Positions 7,883 to 16,884 of a DNA stretch of 64,000 nucleotides are shown one piece after another; the stretch's first letter is position 1, and each line of letters opens with the position of its first letter. The stretch is taken from NCBI RefSeq assembly GCF_022348085.1, contig NZ_JAKRFN010000028.1, positions 1-64,000 of the forward strand. The letters run 5' to 3'. A program made the position numbers and the translations under genes. Under the pieces are notes generated by a model. The model had not been told where the DNA came from, ran no database searches, and saw only the letters and a program-made list of their open reading frames with translations. Source of the DNA: Mycobacterium sp. PSTR-4-N (GTDB taxonomy: Bacteria > Actinomycetota > Actinomycetes > Mycobacteriales > Mycobacteriaceae).

Positions 7883-8491
7883 TCAGCCGAGAACAAGCGT
7901 CACACTTAGCGCGATCATCACGACGGCGATGACGCCGTCGAGCACCCGCCACGTACGGGGAGAGGCGAAGTGGCCGCGCAGCCGCGTGGCTCCGAAGCCC
8001 AGGGTCGTGAACCAGACGGCGCTGGCGGTCACCGCGCCGACGCCGAACAACCAACGGTCCTCCCGGTGCTCGTTGGCCAGTGTGCCGAGGAGTACGACGG
8101 TGTCGAGGTAGACATGCGGGTTGAGGAAGGTGAGCGCGAGGCAGGTCGCGAGCACACCGGCCAGGCGCGCCGGTCGGGCGTCGGCGGGGGTCAGCGCGCC
8201 CGGGTGCAGCGCCCGGCGCGCGGCGAGGAGACCGTAGACGAGCAGGAAGGCCGCGCCGCCATATGTCGCGACGTCGACGAGTCGCGGGTGCGCGCTGACA
8301 AGGACCCCGAAGCCGGCGATGCCTGCGGCGATGAGGACGAGGTCGGACACCGTGCACACAGCGACGACGGGCAGGACGTGTTCGCCGCGGATGCCCTGTC
8401 GCAGCACGAAGGCGTTCTGCGCGCCGATCGCCGCGATGAGCGCCATCGAGGTGGCGAACCCGGTCAGCAGGACCAGGGCGGCAGGGGACAT
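7883..8491 (-). CDS. lysE: LysE-family amino-acid exporter
   Basis: A 202-residue, six-helix LysE/ArgO exporter of lysine and arginine. Diagnostic: ALIAAIGAQNAFVLRQG, HVLPVVAVCTVSD, FLNPHVYLDTVVLLGTLA and GAVTASAVWFTTLGFGA. It resembles Rv1986 strongly. ATG 8491 is preferred; a GTG at 8509 is possible. In M. tuberculosis the divergent neighbour is the regulator lysG; here lysG is 44 kb away at 52542 and this gene's upstream neighbour is a decayed phosphatase gene. Confidence 0.88.
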   Translation of the reverse strand: MSPAALVLLTGFATSMALIAAIGAQNAFVLRQGIRGEHVLPVVAVCTVSDLVLIAAGIAGFGVLVSAHPRLVDVATYGGAAFLLVYGLLAARRALHPGALTPADARPARLAGVLATCLALTFLNPHVYLDTVVLLGTLANEHREDRWLFGVGAVTASAVWFTTLGFGATRLRGHFASPRTWRVLDGVIAVVMIALSVTLVLG

Positions 8492-8580
8492 GATGACGAC
8501 GCTAGGCACGGGAACAGGAGTAGTACAGCCAAAGATTCTTCAGTCGATTAAGTCGTTCTAAGGATGTCTGTGGTCATGTG

Positions 8581-9059
8581 TCAAACGCCGTCATTGTCAC
8601 AAACACCGTCATGATGGCCGAGCTCGACCCGCGCTGAGCCTGCACCGTGATCACGGGCACCCTTCGACCCGAACCGCAAGGCGCAGGCTTCTACTTCACC
8701 CTGTGCACAGGCGGTCATCAACCCGGATTGTTCATCGATCCCGGCGGCGACTCCAGCACCGCCCAGCCCGTCCGGCCCACCACCGGAATGATCGTCGGCG
8801 CCATCCACGACGCCTCGTTCAGCACATGCTGCCTGCACCTACGACCCGGGCAAACGCTCTTGCTGTTCACCGACGGGATCATCGAAGCCCGTAGGGCAAA
8901 GACGCCTTCGACATCGACAGCCTCGCCGCCTTCGTCCACCAACGAGCGCACCTGAGCGCAACAGAGCTGACCCAAGACCTCGCCACCTTGGCCGCCAAAC
9001 TCGAACCCGATGACGACGTCGCCGTCCTCGCCATTCAAGCCGCCATACGACGCGATTGA
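8581..9059 (+). pseudogene. remnant of an RsbU/SpoIIE-type PP2C phosphatase
   Basis: C-terminal phosphatase sequence survives in two frames. Frame 1 reads TVMMAELDPR, then an in-frame TGA at 8635-8637, then LCTGGHQPGLFID, TTGMIVGAI, LHLRPGQTLLLFTDGIIEAR. After 8892-8896 the frame shifts and continues DAFDIDSLAAFVHQRAHLS and DDDVAVLAIQAAIRRD to TGA 9057-9059. The N-terminal sensory half and about half of the catalytic domain are missing. Such phosphatases dephosphorylate anti-sigma antagonists. One stop, one frameshift and the truncation make this a pseudogene; the exact 5' limit is uncertain. Confidence 0.72.
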
Positions 9060-9179
9060 ACGACGACCATCCATCGACGCAAACCGAGCTGGCCCCGTTG
9101 GCGCTTCGCGTCACCAACCGATAGTCGCGGCCGACCCCTACTGACCAGCGGGTACGAAGACGCGGTGTCGGTTCCGAAG

Positions 9180-9524
9180 TCAGTCGGCGTCCGTGGTGAA
9201 TCCGCCTCGTTGGGAGCGGGACTGGCGTGACATTCGTCCAGGATTGCGGCGAGTCCAGCGCATCTGCTCGGCGCACGTTGTCGTCAACGTCGCGAGTTCG
9301 CGGGATCGCTCACACGCGCGCTGAGCACGCTCGACGGTGTCGTCGATGCTTGCCTTCAGCTGCAGACGCCGCAGTCGAAGTTCCAGAAGCGGTTCAGACA
9401 GCGTGACGGGTACGCCGGCTGACCTCGTGCGGTACGCCTTCTGCCGGCAAGCCGGCGAGCAGTATCTGGCGTCGGCACGTGCCACGAATCGATGACCACA
9501 TCCGATACACGCCACGTCCGCCAT
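9180..9524 (-). CDS. small zinc-finger-like protein of unknown function
   Basis: A 114-residue protein starting MADVACIGCG. Four cysteines in C-x2-C, then C-x3-C (CIGCGHRF and YCSPACRQKAYR) form a probable zinc-binding knuckle in residues 6-30. A charged helical segment rich in Arg, Leu and Glu (about 45-90) could be a coiled coil. The C-terminal tail is Arg/Ser rich. I do not recognise a named family; similar small proteins occur as hypotheticals in mycobacteria. It is divergent from the GAF-ANTAR gene. Confidence 0.6.
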   Translation of the reverse strand: MADVACIGCGHRFVARADARYCSPACRQKAYRTRSAGVPVTLSEPLLELRLRRLQLKASIDDTVERAQRACERSRELATLTTTCAEQMRWTRRNPGRMSRQSRSQRGGFTTDAD

Positions 9525-9528
9525 AGCC

Positions 9529-9538
9529 GTAACGTTAC
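9529..9538. promoter_or_regulatory. GTAACGTTAC palindrome in a divergent gap
   Basis: A perfect 10-bp palindrome, 5 bp upstream of the zinc-finger protein start and in the 86-bp gap shared with the GAF-ANTAR gene at 9611. Short enough to occur by chance; position makes it a possible operator. Confidence 0.25.
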
Positions 9539-9610
9539 ATTTGATGTGGCGAGCAGTGCCGCCAAACTCGCGCAGCAGAGCCCGGAGGGTCACGACGATG
9601 AGGTCAGCCG

Positions 9611-10351
9611 GTGCTGACAACGCCTGACGGCGATCCGCGCCACTTGGCCCTGCGGATGGCCGAGGTCGCCCGCGTCGTCGCCGCGCCACGAACCGCAGCC
9701 GAGATCTGTATGCGCATATCGACGACCGCCCTCGAGTTGATTCCTGGTGTCGATGCTGCCGCGGTGCTGCTCATGGGTAAGAAAAACGCACTGCAGACCG
9801 TCGGGCCGACCGACCGCCTTTCCCTCGAGTCGCATGAACTCCAACGTCGATTCGGCGAAGGACCATGCTTGCAAGCTCTCCGAGACGACGTCGTGGTCTG
9901 CGCCGACGACTTTGCCGCCGAATCGCGATGGCCCCGCTACAGCCCTGCCGCAGTCGAGCTGGGCATCCGTGGCGCAATGTCACTGAGACTGTTCACCGCC
10001 GACCAGACGGCGGGAGTTTTGAGTCTTGTCAGCTACGCCGCGCGCGGCTGGAGCAACGACGCCCAAATCACAGGGATGGTGTTGGCGGCACACGCCGCCG
10101 CCGCAATCACCGCCAGCCGCCAAGCTGAGCAGCTGACCTCGGCGTTGGCCAGCCGCGACCGCATCGGCCAGGCCAAAGGCATCGTCATGGAGCGCTACGC
10201 CGTCGGTGACACGCAGGCGTTCGACATGCTCCGGCAACTATCGCAGGAATCGAACAGGCGACTCACTGACATCGCAGCCGACGTCATCGACACCCGCACA
10301 ACCCATTCACCTGACCGAGACGCACCGCCTCCGGACAAATGCAACCGCTGA
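9611..10351 (+). CDS. GAF and ANTAR domain antiterminator
   Basis: A 246-residue protein with a GAF sensor domain (about 25-165, including IPGVDAAAVLLMG, FGEGPCLQALRDD and RGAMSLRLF) and a C-terminal ANTAR RNA-binding domain (about 180-230) with SRDRIGQAKGIVMERY and AFDMLRQLSQESNRRLTDIA. ANTAR proteins bind paired hairpins in nascent mRNA and prevent termination; GAF modulates this in response to a ligand or redox state. Start GTG 9611; ATG 9656 is an alternative. The last 20 residues are a Pro/Asp-rich tail. RNA targets are not evident nearby. Confidence 0.85.
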   Translation: MLTTPDGDPRHLALRMAEVARVVAAPRTAAEICMRISTTALELIPGVDAAAVLLMGKKNALQTVGPTDRLSLESHELQRRFGEGPCLQALRDDVVVCADDFAAESRWPRYSPAAVELGIRGAMSLRLFTADQTAGVLSLVSYAARGWSNDAQITGMVLAAHAAAAITASRQAEQLTSALASRDRIGQAKGIVMERYAVGDTQAFDMLRQLSQESNRRLTDIAADVIDTRTTHSPDRDAPPPDKCNR

Positions 10352-10527
10352 TCACGGTGACAAGCAACCGCGTCCACGCGTGGTGCCGCTGACACACAGC
10401 GGGCGTCACGCACACGCTCATCCACAACACGTGCCTGTCCCGGGTCGGGAATCAGGTGTGGCGTGAGCGACGTCGGCTCGTTCCGCGTGAATCCGCCACC
10501 AAGATGAGAAGGACGCTTTCGACATCT

Positions 10528-10899
10528 TCACTCGGTGAGTTTCCTGGTCAAGCTGGGCAGAAGCACCGTGTCCACGAGCGTACGCACGGTCTCCTCGGTC
10601 GGCGGTCGGTCGGCGACCAACGCTCGGAACACGAGGTATCCCGGCAGCAGATCGAAGATCTCCTCGTTGATGGCCGATGCGTCGATCTCGCCGCGTTCCA
10701 CCGCGGCGGCGAGTACGCCGTCGATCACCAGTTTTCGTTGTATGACGAACTTCTCTTGCAACGCCTGGCTGAGCCGCGGGTTGTGCGACATCTCGTTCAG
10801 CACCGCCCGCATGGTGGGAGTGTGTTCGCGCGAGTGCTCGCACACTGCGCGACCGATCTCGAGAAGATCCGTCCGCAGCGCGCCCGTGTTGGGCGGCAT
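10528..10899 (-). pseudogene. 5'-truncated TetR regulator
   Basis: About 120 residues of a TetR C-terminal ligand-binding domain: LRTDLLEIGRAVCEHSRE, MRAVLNEMSHNPRLSQALQ, FDLLPGYLVFRALVADRPP and VDTVLLPSLTRKL. The whole N-terminal DNA-binding domain (about 70-80 residues) is absent. The ATG at 10899 is only the first one left. Homology stops at about 10890, immediately next to where the divergent MmpL fragment begins at 10905, so one deletion seems to have removed both 5' ends. Cannot bind DNA as it stands. Confidence 0.75.
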
Positions 10900-10904
10900 C
10901 GACG

Positions 10905-13120
10905 GCCCGCGGGGTGGTCGCCGTGCTGGCTCATTCCGGTCTGATCGGCCTGTCCACGTACTCCACGAATCTGTTGACGCTCATAGCCATCGCGGCGGGC
11001 ACGGACTACGCGATCTTCGTCGTCGGCAGATATCAGGAGGCGCGAAGCAAGGGGCTCGAACGGCTACCGGCCTACTACGACATGTATAAGGGCACCGTGC
11101 ACGTCATTCTCGGCTCGGGTTTGACCATCGCCGGCGCCGTCGCATGTATGCAATTCACCCGGCTGCCGTACTTCCAGACCCTGGGCATCCCGGCGGCGCT
11201 GGGGGTCGTGGTCACCTTGGCCGCGGCGTTGACGATGGGGCCTGCAGTTCTGTTGATCGCCAGCCGTTTCGGGTTGTTGGAACCCAAGCGCAAGCTACAG
11301 GCGCGCGGGTGGCACCGGATCGGCACGGCCATCGTGCGCTGGCCCGGCCCCATCCTGGTCGTGACACTGGGCATCGCGCTGATCGGTGTGCTCGCACTGC
11401 CCGGCTACCGGACCAGCTACGACAACCGTCCCTACATCCCGGACAGTGCGCCCGGTGTGGTCGGTATGCAGGCCGCCGAGCGGCACTTCACCGAGGCTCG
11501 GATCAACCCGGAGTTGTTGATGATCGAGACCGATCACGACATGCGTAACCCGGCCGACATGCTCATCCTGGAGCGCGTCGCCAAAGCGGTCCTGCACACC
11601 CCAGGGATCGCTCGGTGCAGTCGATCACCCGGCCCCTCGGCACACCGATCACGCACAGCTCGATACCGTTTCAGATCAGCGCATCCAGTGCCAGCCAGAT
11701 CATGAACCTGAGCTATCAACAGGACCGCGCCCAGGATCTGCTCAAACAAGCACACGAGATCGACAACACGATCAATGTGCTCAGGCAGCAGTTGGCCCTG
11801 CAACAACAGAGTGCCGCGGTCACCCACGAGCAGACCGAGGCATTCCATGACACCGTGAACACAGTCACCGATCTGCGCGACAAGCTCGCCAACTTCGACG
11901 ATCAGTTCCGGCCGCTGCGCAACTACTTCTACTGGGAGCCGCACTGTTTCGACATACCGCTGTGTGCCGCGCTGCGCTCGGTGTTCGACTCGCTCGACGG
12001 GATCTCCGAGCTGGCCGACAAGTTCAACGCGATCACCGCGAGCCTGGACAAGCTGGATGCGCTTCAGCCTCAGCTCGTTGCGCTGCTACCACCGCAGATC
12101 GCCATTCAGGAACGCAACCGCGAGCTGACGCTGTCGAACTACGCGACCACGGGTGGCACCAACAACCAGAGCCAGGAGGCGCTGGTCAACGCCACCGCAA
12201 TGGGTAAGGCCTTCGACGACGCCAAGAACGATGACTCGTTCTACCTACCACCGGAGGCGTTCGACAACCCGGACTTCAAGCGTGGCCTGAAGTTGTTCTT
12301 GTCGCCGGACGGCAAAGCGGCCAGAATGATCGTCACCCATCAGGGCAATCCGGCTGACCCCGAGGGTATTCCGCACATCGACGCCATCAAGGACGCGGCG
12401 TTCGATGCTTTGAAAGCCACCCCGATGTCAGACGCCAAGATCTACGTCGCGGGTCTTGCGTCGACGAATAAAGACATCCAGGAAGGGATGACGTACGACC
12501 TGCTGATCTCCGCGCTGGCAGCGTTGGCGCTGATCCTGTTGGTCATGATGTTCATCACCCGCAGCATCGTGGCCGCCATCGTGATCGTCGGTACCGTCAC
12601 GCTGTCCCTCGGGGCGTCCGTCGGTCTGTCAGTCCTGTTGTGGCAGTACATCTTCGGCATCCATCTGTTCTGGATCGTCGTTCCGTTGGCGATCATCTTG
12701 CTGCTGGCGGTCGGTGCCGACTACAACTTGCTGCTGATCTCACGGTTCGAGGAAGAGATGCACGCGGGGCTGCGCACCGGCATCATCCGGGCGATGGCCG
12801 GTACCGGCCGCGTCGTCACCGCAGCCGGATTGGTGTTCGCGGCAACGATGTCGTCGTTCATCTTCAGCGACCTGGTGGTGCTCGGTCAGATCGGCACCAC
12901 GATCGGGCTCGGGCTCCTGTTCGACACTTTGGTGGTGCGCTCGTTCATGACACCGGCCATCGCAGCGCTACTGGGCCGCTGGTTCTGGTGGCCGCTGAAC
13001 GTACGGCCCAGCCCGGCCAGCCGGATGTTCCGGCCGTACGGAACCCGCACCGCGGTGCGGGAGTTGCTCCACCTCGACGAGCGCAAGCGGGACACCCCGA
13101 CGGCGACCGCCGAGACCTAG
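10905..13120 (+). pseudogene. truncated and frameshifted MmpL transporter
   Basis: RND-type lipid exporter remnant, about 735 of the usual 950-1000 residues. Family sequence starts abruptly at ARGVVAVLAHSGLIGLS in the first membrane block. Both proton-relay segments remain: AAGTDYAIFVVGRYQEA and AVGADYNLLLISRFEEE. The frame breaks at 11613-11616: ERVAKAVLHTPGIA runs in one frame and VQSITRPLGTPI in the next, as if one G were missing from a GGG. The second part runs intact to TAG 13120, including a periplasmic coiled-coil stretch (about 11700-12120). N-terminal loss means it is not functional even if the frameshift were a sequencing error. Confidence 0.85.
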
Positions 13121-13136
13121 CCGGCGCCGGGGCAGA

Positions 13137-13895
13137 CTACTTCCCTTGGCGAGTGCCCAACCCCGCCGACAGCGGCTTGGCATCCGGATGGGCGTCGGGC
13201 TGCGGAGCCGTCGGGCTGAACACCGCCTCGCTCTCCGGTCGGAGCATGGTCATGACCCAGGCGAGCGCCGCGAGGATGAGCACCGCTCCCGCGGGGAAGA
13301 GAAAAGCCTTCTCCCCGAAGTAATGCTGCAGGATTCCGCCCATCACGGCGCCACAGGTCAGCCCGAGCCACAGCGGCCCCTGGATCCAGAACGACGGGGC
13401 GGGCTTGTGCAACAGCATGTTCGCGAGCCCGGCGCCGAAGCGCACGACCGAGCCGGTGACGTACGTCAGCGCGAGGCTGCGGCCGGCCTCGTCCTGCAGC
13501 GTCGCATTCTGCAGGCCCAATGCCAGCACGATCGGGTAGACGTGCCACGGAATCGCGTCCGGCCCGTGGGGCATGAACACGCCGAGCAGGGTCAGTGACC
13601 CCTGCACGGTCAGCAGCGTCGCCAGCCGCCACCGGCCCGACCACGCGGCGATCAGCGTGCCGAGGAACGCGCCGAAGCAGAAGACGAGGATGACGCCGCC
13701 GAACCGGACCACGCCGATCCAATCGGCGTCACTGGCGGCCTCGCCGAAGCGGGTGGTGTTCCCGCTCATGAAGGACATGAACAACTGGGCGTACTCGATG
13801 AACCCGATGGCGTCGGCCATCCCAGCGAGCAGCGACAACGTGACCGCGAAGCGGAACCGGGTTCTGTCGTCGGCGGGAAAGCTCTTGTCTGTCAC
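13137..13895 (-). CDS. YoaK/DUF1275-family membrane protein
   Basis: A 252-residue protein with about six to seven hydrophobic segments. Family strings: LSLLAGMADAIGFIEY, LFMSFMSGNTTRFG, LALGLQNATLQDEAG and YVTGSVVRFGAGLA. Function of the family is unknown; a role in transport has been proposed. Start GTG 13895, with an AGGAG upstream. The 240-bp upstream gap holds two palindromes (13979-14011). It is convergent with the MmpL remnant. Confidence 0.83.
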   Translation of the reverse strand: MTDKSFPADDRTRFRFAVTLSLLAGMADAIGFIEYAQLFMSFMSGNTTRFGEAASDADWIGVVRFGGVILVFCFGAFLGTLIAAWSGRWRLATLLTVQGSLTLLGVFMPHGPDAIPWHVYPIVLALGLQNATLQDEAGRSLALTYVTGSVVRFGAGLANMLLHKPAPSFWIQGPLWLGLTCGAVMGGILQHYFGEKAFLFPAGAVLILAALAWVMTMLRPESEAVFSPTAPQPDAHPDAKPLSAGLGTRQGK

Positions 13896-13978
13896 GTCGG
13901 CTCCTCATGGGTGGGGCGCGGCAGGCAGCGGCGCGAGACACGGTCGACGTTGACAGTGTGCGGTGAATCACTCTGTCT

Positions 13979-14011
13979 GTTGTCCGACAACGTCTTTGAC
14001 GGACCCGTCAA
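13979..14011. promoter_or_regulatory. two adjacent palindromes upstream of the YoaK-like gene
   Basis: GTTGTC and GACAAC flank a single C at 13979-13991, and TTGACGG and CCGTCAA flank AC at 13996-14011. Both are perfect and lie about 85-115 bp upstream of the YoaK-like start, in a gap (13896-14137) with no gene. They may be operators; nothing identifies the regulator. Confidence 0.4.
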
Positions 14012-14137
14012 GAGCTCCAGGCTGTGCAACCCATTTCTACCCGACCGTCGAAGCGCGGCAAACTGGTCAAACATGACGGGAGGCGAACGTCAGCGCAAAC
14101 GACATGGGAGGGGCCCTCGGACCCAGCTCCGCCGGTG

Positions 14138-15124
14138 TCAACCGACAGTCACCGCTCCTCGTCGCCGGGCCTCGCGTCGAGCGAATTCCGTGTAACTGGT
14201 TGCGGGGCGCCCGAGCAGTTTGGGCAGCACGGTCATGTCCCCCGCGGGGAGGCCGTTCTTGTCGTAGTACCGCATCATCGCCACGTAGCAGTCCTGCGAT
14301 TCCTTCGGCCAGTCCCGGACACCTTTGGCGTTTGATGACTGCCGGATTCCTCGGATGATGTGCATCGGGGCTCTGACTTTGGTTGCTTGCAACGACTTCG
14401 CCACGACCGGGCCGAAAGCAGCGATTCCGTTCACGGGATTGGCGACCACGCCTGGTCCGAGTCGCACGGCCGACACCGGATGTCCGAGAACTTTGCTCCA
14501 CTCGGCAGCCATCTCGTGTCGGGTGAGTTCTTGAGTGGACATGTCGTAGGTGTGGCCGGCGTGGGTCTCGACGGGTCCGGCCAGGATGCGGGCGCTCACC
14601 TCGGCGACGTCCTCGCCGTCGACGACGCCCATTACCGAGTCCGCTGACGACGGGTAGGGCAGCACGCCGCCGCGGATGAATTCCCAGAAGTCGAGGTAGT
14701 TCTGCATGAAGTGCGAAGCGCGGAGAAACGTAGCCGGCAGGCCCGAGTTGCGGAATACATCTTCAACCCGGCCTTTTTCCTGGTGGTGAAACATCTCTTT
14801 GATGTCGGGGTGGATTACGGAGTGGTACACCACGTGCTCGACACCGTTCCTCCGCGCAGCGTCGGCGATGTTCTCCGCGATGGACACTTCGCGGATCACG
14901 CTCGTGGGTTGTGCGTGCCACACCCGCTCAACCCCGGCGACCGCTTGGAGGACGTCGTCGCGAGATCGGATGTCGCCGACGACGGTCTCGGTCGCCCCTT
15001 CGGCGCGTGCCGTTTGACCCTGCACGGTGTTCTTGACGAATGCGCGGCTGTCGATTCCGCGTTCTCGCAGGCCGCGGAGCAGCGCGCGGCCCACGTTCCC
15101 GCCTGCACCTGTCACCAATATCAT
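14138..15124 (-). CDS. NmrA-like NAD(P)-binding protein (paralogue 1)
   Basis: A 328-residue atypical SDR with an N-terminal Rossmann motif (MILVTGAGGNVGRAL, glycine-rich loop at 6-13) and no clear YxxxK catalytic pair. Shared with the paralogue at 21036: SRAFVKN, ETVVGDI, YHSVIHPDI, HFMQNYLDFW and GLPAGD. Such proteins are NmrA-type redox sensors or act on quinone or isoflavone-like substrates. A GAGGAGG lies 9-10 bp upstream of ATG 15124. It follows the hydrolase gene by 95 bp on the same strand and probably shares its transcript. Confidence 0.8.
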   Translation of the reverse strand: MILVTGAGGNVGRALLRGLRERGIDSRAFVKNTVQGQTARAEGATETVVGDIRSRDDVLQAVAGVERVWHAQPTSVIREVSIAENIADAARRNGVEHVVYHSVIHPDIKEMFHHQEKGRVEDVFRNSGLPATFLRASHFMQNYLDFWEFIRGGVLPYPSSADSVMGVVDGEDVAEVSARILAGPVETHAGHTYDMSTQELTRHEMAAEWSKVLGHPVSAVRLGPGVVANPVNGIAAFGPVVAKSLQATKVRAPMHIIRGIRQSSNAKGVRDWPKESQDCYVAMMRYYDKNGLPAGDMTVLPKLLGRPATSYTEFARREARRRGAVTVG

Positions 15125-15219
15125 CGCCTGACCTCCTCGGACGTGGATCGCTTGTGATCCGCATGCTGTTGTTGGACTTGGTTTCTGGTGGAGCGCGCGT
15201 TATCGGGCGTGCGCCGGCG

Positions 15220-16188
15220 TCAGAAGTTGAGCGCGGCATCCTCCGACGACACGAAGCGGTGCAGCTCCTCAAGAAAGCGGCGCGGACGTTCGATGTGCGG
15301 CCAATGGCCGGTGTGGTCGAACCGCACCTCGTCGGCCGACGGAACCTTCGACAGGAACAGCGCGACGTCTTCGGGCGGCGACAACGCATCGCCGTCACCG
15401 CGCAGGATCCGCGTGGGGCACCTTATCTGCTCCAGGTCGCGGCCGGGATCGCCGATCACTGCCGAAGCCAGGACAGGGAAGGTCGCGGGCGCACCCAGGT
15501 CGTGCATGGTGGCGCGCACCACCTCTGCATCGAGCAGATCCGGCCGGGCCACAAACGCCCCCAGCGCAGCCTGTCGCAGGTGCGGTGACCTGGCGATGAG
15601 CGTGGCGACCGGCCCGGGCAGGGGTAGGCCGACGACCGCCGACTCGGCGACCAGTGTGGCCACCGACCGGGGGTGACGCCAGAACGTTTCGATTGGACGT
15701 CGGAGGAGATGGACCAGCGACAGGATCGGACCTCCGGTGATGATCAACTGACCGAGCCGGGACGGATGTCGCACCGCCACACGTGTACCGACCAGGGACC
15801 CCATCGAATGTCCAACCACCACGGGAGCATCGAGCGCGAGTGCGTCGCACGCATCGACGACCACGTCGGCGAGCCCGTCGAAGGTGATGTGGTGTCGCGA
15901 GAATGGCGAGGCGCCGAAGCCCGGAAGATCCAGCGCCACAACGCGATAGCTCTGCGACAACACCGGGAAGAGATGCGCGAACCACCGCCAGCCCGCCGAG
16001 ATGCCGTGCAAGAACACCAGGGTCGGACCCTGCGGGTGAGGCACGTCGACGCAACTCACCCGGGCGGTGGAAGTGTCCACGTAGCGCACGCAGTCATGCC
16101 ACCGCGCCGTCGGCACCGCACCAGGTAGGGCCGAACCGTAACCAGCCCACACGTCAGGGGAGCCACCCACAGCACACCTCCAGTTCAC
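15220..16188 (-). CDS. alpha/beta hydrolase
   Basis: A 322-residue hydrolase. Triad is readable: nucleophile S128 in GHSMG, acid D267 in RGDGDAL, base H295 in HTGHWPHIE. The oxyanion strand is LVFLHGISAGW. The lid region (about 150-235) is typical of C-C bond hydrolases and epoxide or ester hydrolases, which cannot be separated here. Start GTG 16188 is uncertain because the first 35 residues are not family-like. It is divergent from the flavin reductase; the gap carries a TTGAC-N5-GTCAA site. Confidence 0.82.
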   Translation of the reverse strand: MNWRCAVGGSPDVWAGYGSALPGAVPTARWHDCVRYVDTSTARVSCVDVPHPQGPTLVFLHGISAGWRWFAHLFPVLSQSYRVVALDLPGFGASPFSRHHITFDGLADVVVDACDALALDAPVVVGHSMGSLVGTRVAVRHPSRLGQLIITGGPILSLVHLLRRPIETFWRHPRSVATLVAESAVVGLPLPGPVATLIARSPHLRQAALGAFVARPDLLDAEVVRATMHDLGAPATFPVLASAVIGDPGRDLEQIRCPTRILRGDGDALSPPEDVALFLSKVPSADEVRFDHTGHWPHIERPRRFLEELHRFVSSEDAALNF

Positions 16189-16237
16189 GACGTCGGCAAC
16201 ACCGGCTCAGCGGCATGCACTTCATGATTTACTGTCA

Positions 16238-16252
16238 TTGACATCAAGTCAA
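16238..16252. promoter_or_regulatory. putative TetR operator, TTGAC-N5-GTCAA
   Basis: TTGACATCAAGTCAA is an inverted repeat in the divergent gap between the hydrolase and the flavin reductase, 51 nt before the reductase start. A close variant (ATGACATTCAGTCAA) lies upstream of the TetR gene at 18587, 12 of 15 positions identical, which points to one regulator serving both. Confidence 0.55.
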
Positions 16253-16303
16253 CCAACGGATAGCTTCGGGTTCATTCCGATCTCACGCAGTCAGGAGAGT
16301 CCT

Positions 16304-16834
16304 ATGACGACAGTCGGAGCGGGTATTGAAGGTCAGTCGGTCGACGCCAAGTTGGTTCCTGTCCATGAGCGGGCCGATCTGCGCCGCGCGTTTGGATGCT
16401 TCCCCAGTGGAGTCGCGGCTGTCTGTGCCGATGTTGGCGACTACAGCACGGGGATGCTGGTCAGCTCTTTGACGTCGGTGTCGATAGATCCGCCCCTGTT
16501 GTCGGTCTGCATTCAGAAGGGATCGCGCACGTGGGCCTCATTGGAATCGGCTGACTCGCTCGGGGTCAGCTTTCTCGGAGACGGACACGGTGGGCTGTGC
16601 GATCGATTCACAGCCGCAGCGCCTCAGCGCCTAGCCGGGGTTGACGTGACGGTGACATCCGAAGGGGCAGTTCTCATCCCGGAGTCAACGGCCTGGTTCG
16701 TCTGCTCCCGCCATGACTCGATCGCAGCCGGCGACCACCTCATCGTGCTCCTGCGCATCGACTCGATGTGTGTGCATCCGGGGTCGCATCCGCTCGTGTT
16801 TCACGGCTCGGCGTTTCGCCGTCTGGCCGCCTGA
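16304..16834 (+). CDS. flavin reductase of a two-component monooxygenase
   Basis: A 176-residue flavin reductase-like (FMN-binding) protein. Family strings: RRAFGCFPSGVAAVCA near the N-terminus, MLVSSLTSVSIDPPLLSVC, LGVSFLGDGH and the end HPLVFHGSAFRRL. It would use NAD(P)H to supply reduced flavin to the monooxygenase encoded 50 bp downstream. ATG 16304 is chosen because CAGGAGAG lies 6-13 bp upstream. Confidence 0.85.
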   Translation: MTTVGAGIEGQSVDAKLVPVHERADLRRAFGCFPSGVAAVCADVGDYSTGMLVSSLTSVSIDPPLLSVCIQKGSRTWASLESADSLGVSFLGDGHGGLCDRFTAAAPQRLAGVDVTVTSEGAVLIPESTAWFVCSRHDSIAAGDHLIVLLRIDSMCVHPGSHPLVFHGSAFRRLAA

Positions 16835-16884
16835 GCAACCGCCCCTCCCAACTTCGACCATCCAAGCCGATCAGGAGAACTGAC

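Noticed and set aside
10352..10527. A gene or hairpin between the GAF-ANTAR gene and the TetR remnant
   Set aside because: No start/ribosome-site combination or convincing stem; nothing supported in this 176-bp gap.
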